From positions 990,001-1,054,000 of the forward strand of contig NZ_CP120368.1 of NCBI RefSeq assembly GCF_029892045.1: a DNA stretch of 64,000 nucleotides, written 5' to 3'. The notes beneath the pieces were generated by a model. That model ran no database searches and was not told the origin of the DNA. It saw only the letters and a list, made by a program, of their open reading frames with translations. This DNA comes from Sinorhizobium numidicum (GTDB lineage: Bacteria > Pseudomonadota > Alphaproteobacteria > Rhizobiales > Rhizobiaceae). Shown here piece by piece: positions 36,455-45,180 of this stretch (positions are counted from its first letter, which is position 1; each line of letters opens with the position of its first letter). The position numbers and the translations under genes are program-made.

Positions 36455-37249
36455 TCAAGGCGCCTTGCTGACCGGTGGTGTCGGGGCTGTAGCGACAATG
36501 AACAGGCGCGGAAAACGCAGCAGCACGCGCCCGTCCGCCATGGCAGGATAAGCCCTACGAATCTTCTCGGCGTAGGCCGCGAGGTAGTCTGTACGCCGGT
36601 CGGCTGGCAATGCGTCGAGATAGGGGCGCAGTCCCGTGCCTTTCACCCATTCGACGATGGCATTCGCATTGGCGAGGGGGTGGTAATACACCGTGTGCCA
36701 GATATCGACCCGAGCCGCATGAGGGGTGAGCCTTTCGACATAGGTCCCCGGCGGGGGGAGGGGCATGCGCTGGAGCGTCCAGCCGCCATAGGCCTGCGCA
36801 AAGGCTGGTTCCTCGGCCGTTTCCTGCATCAGTTGATGCGACGGCTCGTCGAGATTGTCGGGCATCTGCACCGCGAGCGCCCCGCCCGGCACCAGCGCGT
36901 CGATGAGCCGCTCGAGAATGGCGATATGCTTCGGCAGCCATTGGAAGACCGCATTCGCGAAGAAAAGCGCAGCCCCGTGCGGCGGCATCCAGTTGGCGAG
37001 ATCTGCCTTTTCGAAGCGCAGATCAGGCAGCCGATTGCGGGCGGCCGCCAGCATGTCATCGTCGCTGTCGATGCCGGTGAGCGGGTTATTCGGGAAGCGC
37101 TCAAGGATCAGTTGCGTCGAATTTCCGGGTCCGCAGCCGAGGTCGAAGGCCGGGCCGGCGGGAAGATCGGGCACCTGGGCGATGAGATCGCGTGCCGGCC
37201 GCGTCCGTTCATCCTCGAACTTCACGTATTGCGCTGCCGACCAGGCCAT
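36455..37249 (-). CDS. tam: Trans-aconitate 2-methyltransferase
   Basis: 264 residues. The SAM-binding motif [10 protein letters not shown] is at 36-45, and [13 protein letters not shown] carries the acidic residue binding the ribose. [22 protein letters not shown] is the standard Tam start. Tam methylates trans-aconitate, an inhibitor of the TCA cycle. The HAD gene ends 12 bp upstream, so the two are probably an operon with the AKR gene following. Confidence 0.92.
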   Translation of the reverse strand: MAWSAAQYVKFEDERTRPARDLIAQVPDLPAGPAFDLGCGPGNSTQLILERFPNNPLTGIDSDDDMLAAARNRLPDLRFEKADLANWMPPHGAALFFANAVFQWLPKHIAILERLIDALVPGGALAVQMPDNLDEPSHQLMQETAEEPAFAQAYGGWTLQRMPLPPPGTYVERLTPHAARVDIWHTVYYHPLANANAIVEWVKGTGLRPYLDALPADRRTDYLAAYAEKIRRAYPAMADGRVLLRFPRLFIVATAPTPPVSKAP

Positions 37250-37261
37250 CGGGCCGTTCCT

Positions 37262-37924
37262 TCATATGCCGAACTGCAGGCTTTCAAGCGAGGGCAGGAT
37301 GAGCGCCGGACCATAATCCTTATATTCGTCCGGCATATCGGCGCGGTTGATCCAGACCGTGCGGAAGCCGAACTTGGTCGCACCTGCAATGTCCCAGCGG
37401 TTCGACGACTGGAACGAAACCGCATGCGGATAAAGCCGGTATTGCGTCGTCACCAGGTCGTAGACGGCGGGTGCCGTCTTGAAGGCTCTGACCGCATCGA
37501 CCGAGAAGACGTCGTCTATGATAATGTCGAGGGCGGCATTCTTCACGGCGGAGGCAAGCATTGCGGGTGAGCCGTTCGAAAGGATGGCGATGCGGGCGCC
37601 GCGCTCCTTCAATCCCCGCAGCACGGCCGGAACCTCCGGGTAGCAATCGAGCGCCCAATAGGCGTCGAGCAGCCGCTTCTTGAGCTTCGGATCGGCCGAA
37701 GGGAAGCGCGCGAAGGCGTAATCCAGCGATTGCTCCGTCAACTGCCAGAAGTCGACATAGGCACCCATCAGCGAGCGCACCCAAGAATATTCGAGTTGCT
37801 TGGCGCGCCAGAGCTCGGAAAAGGCCTGGCCATCGGGCCCGATGGCCTCTGCATGGCGGCGCACGGCCGCATGCACATCGAAAAGCGTCCCATAGGCGTC
37901 GAAGACATAGGCCGCGTGAGACAT
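37262..37924 (-). CDS. Haloacid dehalogenase, type II
   Basis: 220 residues of the HAD superfamily. The nucleophile is D9 in YVFDAYGTLFD, followed by LSNGSP (motif II), a lysine in FKTAPAVYDL, and the SSNRWDIAGA motif of L-2-haloacid dehalogenases. GGGAG lies upstream of ATG 37922-37924. Family members remove halide from 2-haloacids; a phosphatase role is possible. The gene is first of a three-gene run (HAD, tam, AKR). Confidence 0.88.
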   Translation of the reverse strand: MSHAAYVFDAYGTLFDVHAAVRRHAEAIGPDGQAFSELWRAKQLEYSWVRSLMGAYVDFWQLTEQSLDYAFARFPSADPKLKKRLLDAYWALDCYPEVPAVLRGLKERGARIAILSNGSPAMLASAVKNAALDIIIDDVFSVDAVRAFKTAPAVYDLVTTQYRLYPHAVSFQSSNRWDIAGATKFGFRTVWINRADMPDEYKDYGPALILPSLESLQFGI

Positions 37925-38110
37925 CAAACTCTCCCGTCAATCCATCGTTCGGCGGCGCGCAAGAGGAATTTCTCTCAAGTGAATAGCCGCCAAAACAAGG
38001 GCTTATAGCGTCGCGTCAGAAGACGCTCTGCTTTCTCCATTTCTTTTCCCTGGATCATGTCAAAAATTTGTGCACCGCACAATGCCTCCCTCTGCGGTTG
38101 CTGCCATTGT

Positions 38111-38662
38111 TCAGCCTTTCCAGACCTTTGCAGGGAACCGCAGCGCCTGCTTGGCCAGTTTGCCCTTGAGGCCGAGAGCCGCATCGCAGAGGCCGACTAC
38201 GTGGCGGTTCGGCTTGGCTTCGGGGCGCAGCGCGTGAAGGGCGGCAGCCGCGCTCTCCGGCGCCATGTAGCGCGCCAGGATGCCGAGCGTCAGCGCCGTC
38301 GAGCGGCCGATGCCCCGAAGACAGTGGACGAGCAGATGCGCGTCCTCCGGCAGACTGTCGACAAAAGCAAAAGCCGCCTCGACCGCCTCGAAACGTGCGG
38401 CGTCCGGCGCATCCGGATCGGTGGCGTCGCCGAAATGGAGTTCCAGATGCCGCTCCGGCGGCAGTTCGATCATGGAAAGCAGCCGGCTTGCGGGCGCGCG
38501 GATAGAGATGAGATGCGTCGGCGCCCAGAGCACGCGATTGTGCCGCGCCTCGGTCTGCGAACTCACGATCACGCGCACCGGCCAGCCGTTCGCATGTTCT
38601 GGATTGGCTTCGAGAACGGGGCGGTAAAGTTCGCTTTCTGTCGCCTGAGCCGCAAGCGCCAT
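38111..38662 (-). CDS. Protein tyrosine phosphatase family protein
   Basis: 183 residues. The phosphatase P-loop HCLRGIGRST at 113-122 has the Cys-x5-Arg signature (C114 and R120). The upstream LHFGDATDPD may supply the acid-base Asp. It resembles short dual-specificity or tyrosine phosphatases of alphaproteobacteria, whose substrates are mostly unknown. No signal peptide is seen, so it is cytosolic. It lies alone, with about 70 bp to the upstream alcohol dehydrogenase gene. Confidence 0.85.
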   Translation of the reverse strand: MALAAQATESELYRPVLEANPEHANGWPVRVIVSSQTEARHNRVLWAPTHLISIRAPASRLLSMIELPPERHLELHFGDATDPDAPDAARFEAVEAAFAFVDSLPEDAHLLVHCLRGIGRSTALTLGILARYMAPESAAAALHALRPEAKPNRHVVGLCDAALGLKGKLAKQALRFPAKVWKG

Positions 38663-38731
38663 GACAGGACCTCGCTGATTCGTCTTGCCCGATGAGAATA
38701 ACAGTGCGGCGGAGCGATCGGAATCTCTTCA

Positions 38732-39772
38732 TCAGAACCTTGTAATCACGCTGATGCCGAGGTCGGTCGCACGGTCCATCGCCACCAGCGCCGGCACGGC
38801 CTCTTCCAACGAAATCTCGCGGCCGATCAACTGTTTCGGATCGAGTTTGCCGGCCGTGATCATCGCGAGCATCGCGTCGTAGCGCCAGGCCTGCATGCCG
38901 TGGCTGCCATAGATCTCGAGTTCGTGGCCGATCACCTGCGCCATCGGGATTTGTGGAGTCGCATGGTCTGCGAGCATCAGGCCCACCTGCACATGCCGGC
39001 CGCGCCGGCGGAGGTTCTTGATCGAATTGAAGCAGGTGACGGGGGAGCCGAGCGCATCGATCGAAACATGGGCGCCGCCTTTGGTGATCTCCTTCACCGC
39101 ACCGGCGACATCTTCCGTTTCGCGGCCGTTGATTGCGGCGACGGCGCCGAGCCTGCGGGCGAAGGCGAGCTTTTCCTCGGAAATGTCGATCGCGATCGGA
39201 TTGGCGCCGAGTGCGGCGGCGATCATGATCGCCGAGAGGCCGACACCGCCGCAGCCGTGCACCGCTACCCATTCGCCGCCCTGGACCCGTGCCTGGTCGG
39301 CGATGGCCCGGAAGGAGGTGGCGAAGCGGCAGCCAAGGCTTGCGGCGGTCGCAGAATCCATGCTCTCCGGCAGGTGCACGAGGTTCTGGTCGGCAAAGTC
39401 GAGCGCCACAAACTCGGCAAAGGAGCCCCAATGGGTGAAGCCGGGCTGGAACTGTGCTTCGCAGACCTGTTGGTTGCCGGAGCGGCACTCGCCGCAGCGT
39501 CCGCAGCCGGAAACGAAAGGCACCGTCACGCGGTCGCCGGCCTTATAACGCAAGACGCCGCGACCGGCGGCGGCGATTGTTCCGGCGAGCTCGTGGCCGG
39601 GCACGTGCGGCAGGCGGATATCCGCGTCGTGCCCCATCCAGCCGTGCCAGTCGCTGCGGCAAAGTCCGGTCGCCTCGACCTTGATGACGACGCCGTATTC
39701 CGTCGGCGTCGGGTCCGGCAGCATCTTGATTTCCGGCGTCTTTTCGAATGCGTCGTAATAGATCGCTTTCAT
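38732..39772 (-). CDS. Zinc-dependent alcohol dehydrogenase
   Basis: 346 residues. The catalytic zinc ligands are C38 ([10 protein letters not shown]) and H60-E61 (PGHELAG), and the structural zinc site is C90, C93, C96 and C104. The NAD-binding glycines are in [15 protein letters not shown]. This matches the zinc ADH group often found in rhizobia, and the substrate cannot be told. It diverges from the class IV aminotransferase, 158 bp away. Confidence 0.93.
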   Translation of the reverse strand: MKAIYYDAFEKTPEIKMLPDPTPTEYGVVIKVEATGLCRSDWHGWMGHDADIRLPHVPGHELAGTIAAAGRGVLRYKAGDRVTVPFVSGCGRCGECRSGNQQVCEAQFQPGFTHWGSFAEFVALDFADQNLVHLPESMDSATAASLGCRFATSFRAIADQARVQGGEWVAVHGCGGVGLSAIMIAAALGANPIAIDISEEKLAFARRLGAVAAINGRETEDVAGAVKEITKGGAHVSIDALGSPVTCFNSIKNLRRRGRHVQVGLMLADHATPQIPMAQVIGHELEIYGSHGMQAWRYDAMLAMITAGKLDPKQLIGREISLEEAVPALVAMDRATDLGISVITRF

Positions 39773-39930
39773 TGCGGTCCGCTCCCCTGCGGTTTTCGGT
39801 CATTCTCGCATGGCGCTCCGGGTGGTGCCAGAATGGACGCCATGACATTTTTTGATGTACCCATTCAACCCGATGCTGTTTTTTCCGGCTAGACCGGACG
39901 AACACACGACAAGCCGAGAAGGAGACGCCG

Positions 39931-40812
39931 ATGGCCGTCGATACATCACCCCGCTCCACCACCTGGACCTATGTCGATGGTGAGTGGCTTTCCGGCAATC
40001 CGCCGCTGATCGGACCGACGTCTCACGCGATGTGGCTCGGCTCGACCGTGTTCGACGGCGCGCGCTGGTTTGACGGCATCGCCCCGGATCTCGATCTGCA
40101 TTGCCAGCGCGTCAATCGTTCTGCCGTGTCGCTCGGCCTGAAGCCCACGATGGCTGCCGAAGAGATCGAGGCGCTCACCTGGGAGGGCGTGAAGAAGTTC
40201 GACGGAAAGACGGCCCTTTATGTAAAGCCGATGTATTGGGGTGAGCACGGCTCATGGAGCGTTGTAGCCGTCGATCCGGAATCGACCCGCTTCGCACTCT
40301 GCCTGTTCGAGGCGCCGATGGGCAATGCCCATGCCGGCTCGTCGCTGACGCTATCGCCGTTCCGCCGCCCGACGATCGAATGCATGCCGACGGACGCCAA
40401 AGCCGGCTGCCTCTATCCCAACAATGGCCGCATTTTAAGCGAGGCGCGTTCGCGCGGCTTCGACAATGCGCTCGTGCGCGACATGCTCGGCAATATCGCC
40501 GAGACCGGTTCGTCCAATGTCTTCATGGTGAAGGACGGCGTCATTTTCACGCCGGCGGCGAACAAGACCTTCCTTGCTGGCATTACCCGTTTTCGCGGCA
40601 TGGGCCTTTTGCGCGAGGCTGGCTTCGAAGTGATCGAAACCACGCTGACCATGGCCGATTTCGAGGCGGCCGACGAAATCTTCACGACCGGCAACTATTC
40701 GAAAGTGCTGCCGGTCACCCGCCTGGAAGGCCGGGACCTGCAGGCCGGCCCGATCGCCGCCAAGGCCCGTGATCTCTACATGGATTGGGCGCATTCGAGC
40801 GGTGACGTGTAG
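39931..40812 (+). CDS. Class IV branched-chain-type aminotransferase
   Basis: 293 residues, fold-type IV PLP enzyme. The PLP lysine K157 lies in TDAKAGCLYPN and E191 in NIAETGSSNVF; the NALVRD motif is also present. The branched-chain aminotransferase IlvE is the best-known relative, but some rhizobial members act as D-amino acid or aryl aminotransferases, so the substrate is open. GGAG lies upstream of ATG 39931. It stands alone. Confidence 0.88.
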   Translation: MAVDTSPRSTTWTYVDGEWLSGNPPLIGPTSHAMWLGSTVFDGARWFDGIAPDLDLHCQRVNRSAVSLGLKPTMAAEEIEALTWEGVKKFDGKTALYVKPMYWGEHGSWSVVAVDPESTRFALCLFEAPMGNAHAGSSLTLSPFRRPTIECMPTDAKAGCLYPNNGRILSEARSRGFDNALVRDMLGNIAETGSSNVFMVKDGVIFTPAANKTFLAGITRFRGMGLLREAGFEVIETTLTMADFEAADEIFTTGNYSKVLPVTRLEGRDLQAGPIAAKARDLYMDWAHSSGDV

Positions 40813-40835
40813 GGCCCTGACAACGAAATCCCCGC

Positions 40836-41093
40836 CTATTTCGCGCCACTCCGGCCACGATACGGCATGCGCATATAGGTGTCGCCGGCCTTAAGTTCGG
40901 CGAGCATCTGCGCCATGCGTCTTTCGCGGGTCTCTTCATGCTTCGCCCGCGAAATCCAGCCGAGATAATCGTTGCGTTGGTAGGCCGGACGCGCCGCATA
41001 GGCAGCCTCGAGGCCGCTGTCGCGCAATCGGCTGGCGATATCGTCCGGCATCGGGTGGATCGCGCGCTTGAGATTGCTGGTGCCGCCGGTCAT
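40836..41093 (-). CDS. YdeI/OmpD-associated family protein
   Basis: 85 residues ending in the YdeI/OmpD-associated domain pattern (YLGWISRAKHEETRERRMAQML then LKAGDTYMRM). The ATG at 41091-41093 lies 4 bp after the stop of the VOC gene, so it is the second gene of a pair. A longer open frame in the same phase runs through the VOC gene but has no family similarity. The function of this family is unclear. Confidence 0.78.
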   Translation of the reverse strand: MTGGTSNLKRAIHPMPDDIASRLRDSGLEAAYAARPAYQRNDYLGWISRAKHEETRERRMAQMLAELKAGDTYMRMPYRGRSGAK

Positions 41094-41097
41094 GTAT

Positions 41098-41508
41098 TCA
41101 GATCTCGATCGGACGCACGAGGACATCGGCGGACGAGCGCGTTGTCGGTCCATGATAGACCGCCTCGATATTGTTGCCGTCCGGATCGAAGAGAAATGCA
41201 GCATAGTAGCCGGGATGGTACTGGCGCTCGCCGGGCGCTCCGTTGTCCATGCCGCCATGGGCAAGTCCCGCCTTGTAAAATCGCTGCACGGCATCCTGGT
41301 CGGCGGCCTGGAAGGCGAGATGGACGCGGGTGCAATAGTCATCCGCCTGATCGACGTAGAACTCGTCGAATGCAAAGGCTGAATTGCTCTGGTAGCTCGG
41401 CTGGTGACCGAGCGCGCCAAGCACGGCCTGATAGAAGCGCTTGCTGACGTTGAGGTCGCCGACGCGAAGATGAATATGGTCGATGAGCCGTCCCTGATGG
41501 AACTCCAT
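41098..41508 (-). CDS. VOC-family protein (glyoxalase/bleomycin-resistance fold)
   Basis: 136 residues with two paired beta-alpha-beta-beta modules. DHIHLRVGDLNVSKRFYQAVLGALG starts the first, and the second ends FLFDPDGNNIEAVYHG. Metal ligands H and E are present in these motifs. GGAGGAAAAA stands just before ATG 41506-41508. The frame is open upstream into the decayed secreted gene but that part is not VOC. The substrate is unknown. Confidence 0.9.
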   Translation of the reverse strand: MEFHQGRLIDHIHLRVGDLNVSKRFYQAVLGALGHQPSYQSNSAFAFDEFYVDQADDYCTRVHLAFQAADQDAVQRFYKAGLAHGGMDNGAPGERQYHPGYYAAFLFDPDGNNIEAVYHGPTTRSSADVLVRPIEI

Positions 41509-41534
41509 TTTTTCCTCCCTGCCGATTGCCTGGC

Positions 41535-41844
41535 CTACGGTTTCGATGCCGACACCCTTTTCGCATCGATCTCGCTGCCGAGCTCGACGTTTTGATTTCT
41601 TGTCATAAACGCAAATATCGGCAACAGGTTCTTCTCCGCCTTTCGGCTTGCCGGTGACAAGCGCCAGGGTGAGCCAAAAGGATCCACCAGGACGGCGGCA
41701 TCCGGCAGCGATTTGGCAGCCGCATCTGGCTGAAACGTCTCGACGGAACTCCTCCCAAGCGGCGCCTGATGACCCGTGCCCCACGGTCGCGGTCAGGCTC
41801 GCTGCAGCCAACAACATGGCGGTCAAGGCCGGGCGAGGTGACAT
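41535..41844 (-). pseudogene. Frameshifted gene for a small exported protein
   Basis: The start MSPRPALTAMLLAAASLTAT is a signal peptide, and AWEEFRRDVSAR continues in frame. A plausible next part, AAAKSLPDAAVLVDPFGS, is in another frame. LALVTGKPKGGEEPVADICVYDKKSK returns in the first frame, and the ending NVELGSEIDAKRVSASKP with TAG at 41535-41537 is in a third. At least three frame changes are therefore needed to rebuild one sensible protein of about 100 residues. I do not know the family by name. Confidence 0.65.
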
Positions 41845-42125
41845 ATTTATCTCCCCTGCGTGGTTTCGAAAGCTTGTGCGCGGGAAAGTTGCGCGCCGTC
41901 TTGGCCTGAAATGTGCCGCGTATCACAGTGATCTTGGATGCGGGCGAACTGCGCACACTTTCCCTGATCTTGCCCAGGGACCACGATCGCTGAAAGCATG
42001 ATGAAAGTATTTTGCGTGGTTAGGGAAATTTTGGCACCGCATCGGTTGCCTCCCGCCAAGCCGGTGCCTATGTTCCCGCTCACAGATTTCCATGACGAAA
42101 TCCCATGCCAAGAGGAGATGCCACA

Positions 42126-42728
42126 ATGGCTTTCGAATTGCCGAACCTTCCCTATGATTACGATGCTCTCGCCCCCTACATGTCGCGCGAAACGCTCGAA
42201 TACCACCACGACAAGCATCACCTTGCTTACGTGACGAACGGCAACAAGCTCGCCGAGGAAGCCGGTCTTTCCAATCTTTCGGTGGAGGAAGTCGTCAAGA
42301 AGTCCTATGGCACCAACCAGCCGCTGTTCAACAATGCCGGCCAGCACTACAACCACATCCACTTCTGGAAGTGGATGAAGAAAGGCGGCGGCGGCACCAG
42401 CCTGCCGGGCAAGCTCGACGCGGCCATCAAGTCCGATCTCGGCGGTTACGACAAGTTCCGTGGCGATTTCATCGCTGCCGGCACCGGCCAGTTCGGCTCC
42501 GGTTGGGCCTGGCTTTCGGTCAAGAATGGCAAGCTTGAAATCTCCAAGACGCCGAACGGCGAAAACCCGCTCGTCCACGGCGCCTCGCCGATCCTCGGCG
42601 TCGATGTCTGGGAGCATTCCTATTACATCGACTACCGCAACGCCCGTCCGAAATATCTCGAAGCTTTCGTCGACAACCTCATCAACTGGGACTACGTCCT
42701 CGAAATGTACGAAGCAGCCACCAAGTAA
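42126..42728 (+). CDS. sodB: Superoxide dismutase (Fe/Mn type)
   Basis: 200 residues. The metal ligands H27, H77, D160 and H164 are in TLEYHHDKHH, YNHIHFW and GVDVWEHSYYIDY. It dismutates superoxide to peroxide in the cytosol. Rhizobial SodB enzymes have been reported to accept Mn or Fe; the metal cannot be told from these residues. GAGGAG stands 8 nt before ATG 42126. A strong terminator follows. Confidence 0.96.
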   Translation: MAFELPNLPYDYDALAPYMSRETLEYHHDKHHLAYVTNGNKLAEEAGLSNLSVEEVVKKSYGTNQPLFNNAGQHYNHIHFWKWMKKGGGGTSLPGKLDAAIKSDLGGYDKFRGDFIAAGTGQFGSGWAWLSVKNGKLEISKTPNGENPLVHGASPILGVDVWEHSYYIDYRNARPKYLEAFVDNLINWDYVLEMYEAATK

Positions 42729-42756
42729 GCGGCTCGTCTATCGCGACAGAAAATCC

Positions 42757-42784
42757 GACCCGGCGCCTGCGCCGGGTCTTTTTT
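42757..42784 (+). terminator. Intrinsic terminator of sodB
   Basis: The stem GACCCGGCGC-CT-GCGCCGGGTC is followed by TTTTTT, starting 28 bp after the sodB stop. Confidence 0.92.
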
Positions 42785-42823
42785 GTGGGACGGGGTGGCT
42801 GCGGGCGCGAGGCTGGTGATTGC

Positions 42824-42932
42824 ACTTCACCCCGACCTCTCCCAAGGATGGGAGAGGGGGATAGGGGCCTCGCCGCGCGTGTCGTTTCCCCATCAAAATG
42901 GGGAGAAGGTGACCGGCAGGCCGATGAGGGGA
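42824..42932. repeat. Palindromic intergenic repeat related to 16859-16918
   Basis: CACCCCGACCTCTCCC..GGGAGAGG, then TTTCCCCATC..GATGGGGAGAA, then GATGAGGGGAA make several nested hairpins. The CTCTCCC/GGGAGAG and TGAGGGG modules recur between betI and betC. It lies just after the sodB terminator. Confidence 0.55.
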
Positions 42933-42966
42933 ATATTGCGCGCATAGCTAACTGTCCCGCGCGCCT

Positions 42967-43680
42967 CTATGAGTCGCCCGCCTCAAGCGGCTGCGCTGCA
43001 TTCATTTTCCACCCGGCGATCCAGAGCTGCCTGAGCTTGTCGCCCTCGCCATGGAAAAATTCGCCGGCCGGCTCGCAGTGCTCCACCCGGTCGGCGCGAA
43101 AGTTGCGGATATCCTGCCGCAATTCGCACCAGGCAACCATCATCGCATGTTCCGAATAGTAGATCAGCGCCAGCGGCCGCACCGTGCGTTCCGTTGCCCG
43201 CCCGAGTTCGTCGCGGTAGTCGAGCGCCAGTTTCTGTTCGTCGCGGATCGCGCGGCGGACTAAGGCGAGGTCGATGGCCGGTGGCGCAACTGCGACCGAA
43301 CCCCAGGCGTGCAGCGCTTGCGACTGGAAGGCCTGGCGAAGAGGCTGCGGCACGGCGCCGGTGATTTTCTGACTGACCCGTCGCGCCGCCGCTCTCAGTT
43401 CCTCGTCGGCGGTGCGTGCGAGGAAGGCAAGTGCCAGCACGATCGCCTCCGTCTCCTCGATCGAGAACATCAAGGGCGGCAGGTCGAAGCCGGGCCTCAG
43501 AATGTAGCCGATGCCGCGTTCACCCTCGATCGGCACCCGCATCGCCTGCAAGGCGGCAATATCACGGTAGATCGAGCGCGGCGTGACCTCCAACGCTTCG
43601 GCAATGTCTGCCGCGGTGACCGGTTTCCTGGCGAGCCTTAGAATCTGGATGATCTCGAATAGCCGCGATGCCTTGCGCAC
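42967..43680 (-). CDS. YafY-type HTH/WYL transcriptional regulator
   Basis: 237 residues from GTG 43678-43680, with GGAGG 9 nt upstream. The N-terminal HTH_11 domain (ASRLFEIIQILRLARKPVTAADIAEALEVTPRSIYRDI pattern) is followed by a WYL ligand domain (LIYYSEHAMMVAWCELRQDIRNFRADRV). It diverges from a LysE-family exporter with an inverted repeat in the spacer, the common arrangement in which such a regulator controls the exporter. The ligand is unknown. Confidence 0.88.
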   Translation of the reverse strand: MRKASRLFEIIQILRLARKPVTAADIAEALEVTPRSIYRDIAALQAMRVPIEGERGIGYILRPGFDLPPLMFSIEETEAIVLALAFLARTADEELRAAARRVSQKITGAVPQPLRQAFQSQALHAWGSVAVAPPAIDLALVRRAIRDEQKLALDYRDELGRATERTVRPLALIYYSEHAMMVAWCELRQDIRNFRADRVEHCEPAGEFFHGEGDKLRQLWIAGWKMNAAQPLEAGDS

Positions 43681-43709
43681 GGCAAAAAACCTCCACCGCC
43701 TCAAACCTC

Positions 43710-43727
43710 CTGACAAGACATTGTCAG
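43710..43727. promoter_or_regulatory. Candidate YafY operator
   Basis: CTGACAA-GACA-TTGTCAG is a perfect 7-bp inverted repeat, 30 bp from the YafY start and 87 bp from the exporter. A further TGACAGGCAACTGACA lies at the start of lysE and may be a second site. Confidence 0.55.
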
Positions 43728-43813
43728 TTGGGCAGCGGTATAGCACGAGCCAACGGATTGAAAAGTCTGCAATCCGGTTCGGTATCCCTATAGAAATTTG
43801 ACAGGCAACTGAC

Positions 43814-44452
43814 ATGAGCTACGCTGAAAATCTCTGGCTTTTCTTCACTCTACTCTTCGGCATCATCGTTGTACCCGGCATGGATATGGTATTCGTGCTC
43901 GCCAACGCAGTGACCGGCGGGCGGTCCTCCGGCCTGTCGGCGACGGCCGGCATCATGGCGGGCGGTGTGCTGCACACGCTCTATGCCGCACTCGGCGTCA
44001 GCGTTATCCTTCATCTGGTGCCGCAGTTGTTCAACGTTCTGCTTGTCGCCGGTGCCGCCTACATCGCCTGGATCGGCTTTTCTCTTCTCCGCAGTTCCAT
44101 CACCATCGGCAGCCTCGAGAGCGGCGCAAGACTGTCGCACTGGGCGAGCTTTCGACAAGGGGCGCTTACAAGCCTGATGAACCCCAAAGCCTATCTCTTC
44201 ATGCTGGCCGTCTATCCGCAGTTCCTGCGGCCGCAATTCGGTCCGGTCTGGTCCCAGGCTGCCGTCATGGCCGTGATGATCGCCTTGACGCAGCTTGCCG
44301 TCTACGGCGGGCTCGCGCTTGCCGCAGGGCGCGGCCGGGATCTGCTCGTCGGCAGCCCGGGCGCCACGGTCGCGATCGGTCGCGCCGCCGGCCTTCTGCT
44401 TGTTGTTATCGCAGCTTTCACCGTATGGCAGGGGTGGATCGGCGCTAGGTAA
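43814..44452 (+). CDS. LysE-family amino-acid exporter
   Basis: 212 residues with six hydrophobic segments. The LysE/RhtB signature is present (LFGIIVVPGMDMVFVLANAVTGGRSSGLSATAG pattern), with ALTSLMNPKAYLFMLAVYPQF in the middle. Such proteins export amino acids or analogues across the inner membrane. The ATG at 43814 lies next to the TGACA element. It is divergently transcribed from the YafY regulator. Confidence 0.9.
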   Translation: MSYAENLWLFFTLLFGIIVVPGMDMVFVLANAVTGGRSSGLSATAGIMAGGVLHTLYAALGVSVILHLVPQLFNVLLVAGAAYIAWIGFSLLRSSITIGSLESGARLSHWASFRQGALTSLMNPKAYLFMLAVYPQFLRPQFGPVWSQAAVMAVMIALTQLAVYGGLALAAGRGRDLLVGSPGATVAIGRAAGLLLVVIAAFTVWQGWIGAR

Positions 44453-44648
44453 CGTGCGGCCCACTGCGATGCTGACATTATGCCGTAGGCGGAAAAAGCG
44501 TCGCAGCGCGAGGTAATCTGCCGTCGATTTATGCTGAAATGACAAGCACTTCAAGAAAATGTTACTTCCGTCGAAAGACCAAAATGCCATCATGCCGGCG
44601 CTTCAACGGACTGCCGCAGAAGCGGGTTCGAATAACCGGGAGACCATG

Positions 44649-45095
44649 ATGAAGATACGAGCTTTTATGCTTGCTGCCGTCCTGGCAGGCGTTGGTGTTA
44701 CTGCTGTCACTGCAGCGGACGAACCCCAAGCGGTCCGCCAGCAATTGATGAAGAAAGTCGGAGCCGCTGCCGGCGCCCTCAGTGGTATCGCCAAGGGCGA
44801 AAAGCCGTACGATGCCGACATCGTCAAGGCATCGCTGGCGACGATCAGCGAGACGGTGAAAATCTTCCCGAACCATTTCCCGGAGGGTTCGGAAACCGGC
44901 ATGGAGACCGAAGCGAGTCCGAAGATTTGGGAGAACATGGGTGACTTCAAAGCGAAGGCCGCCAAGCTGGGCAGCGATGCCGAGAAGCTTCTTGCCGAGC
45001 TTCCCGCCGATCAGGCCGGCGTCGGCGCCGCCCTCGGCGTTCTCGGCAAGGATTGCGGTAGCTGTCACGAGACCTATCGTCTGAAAAAAGAGTGA
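44649..45095 (+). CDS. Cytochrome c' (class II c-type cytochrome)
   Basis: 148 residues. A signal peptide (about residues 1-23) is followed by a four-helix bundle, and the heme motif CGSCH lies near the C-terminus (136-140), as is typical of cytochromes c'. It should be periplasmic. GGGAG lies 6 nt before ATG 44649. Its terminator at 45125-45150 lies before the diheme cytochrome gene, so the two are only neighbours. Members bind NO or CO or act as electron carriers. Confidence 0.9.
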   Translation: MKIRAFMLAAVLAGVGVTAVTAADEPQAVRQQLMKKVGAAAGALSGIAKGEKPYDADIVKASLATISETVKIFPNHFPEGSETGMETEASPKIWENMGDFKAKAAKLGSDAEKLLAELPADQAGVGAALGVLGKDCGSCHETYRLKKE

Positions 45096-45124
45096 CAACC
45101 GCTTCTTCCGATCCCACCGTTAAG

Positions 45125-45150
45125 ATGCGCCGGTCCGACCGGCGCATTCT
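45125..45150 (+). terminator. Intrinsic terminator of the cytochrome c' gene
   Basis: The stem ATGCGCCGG-TCCGA-CCGGCGCAT is followed by TCTTGT, 30 bp after the cytochrome stop. Confidence 0.72.
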
Positions 45151-45180
45151 TGTCTGCGTTTGAAGCCTGAAGGGGTGTCA

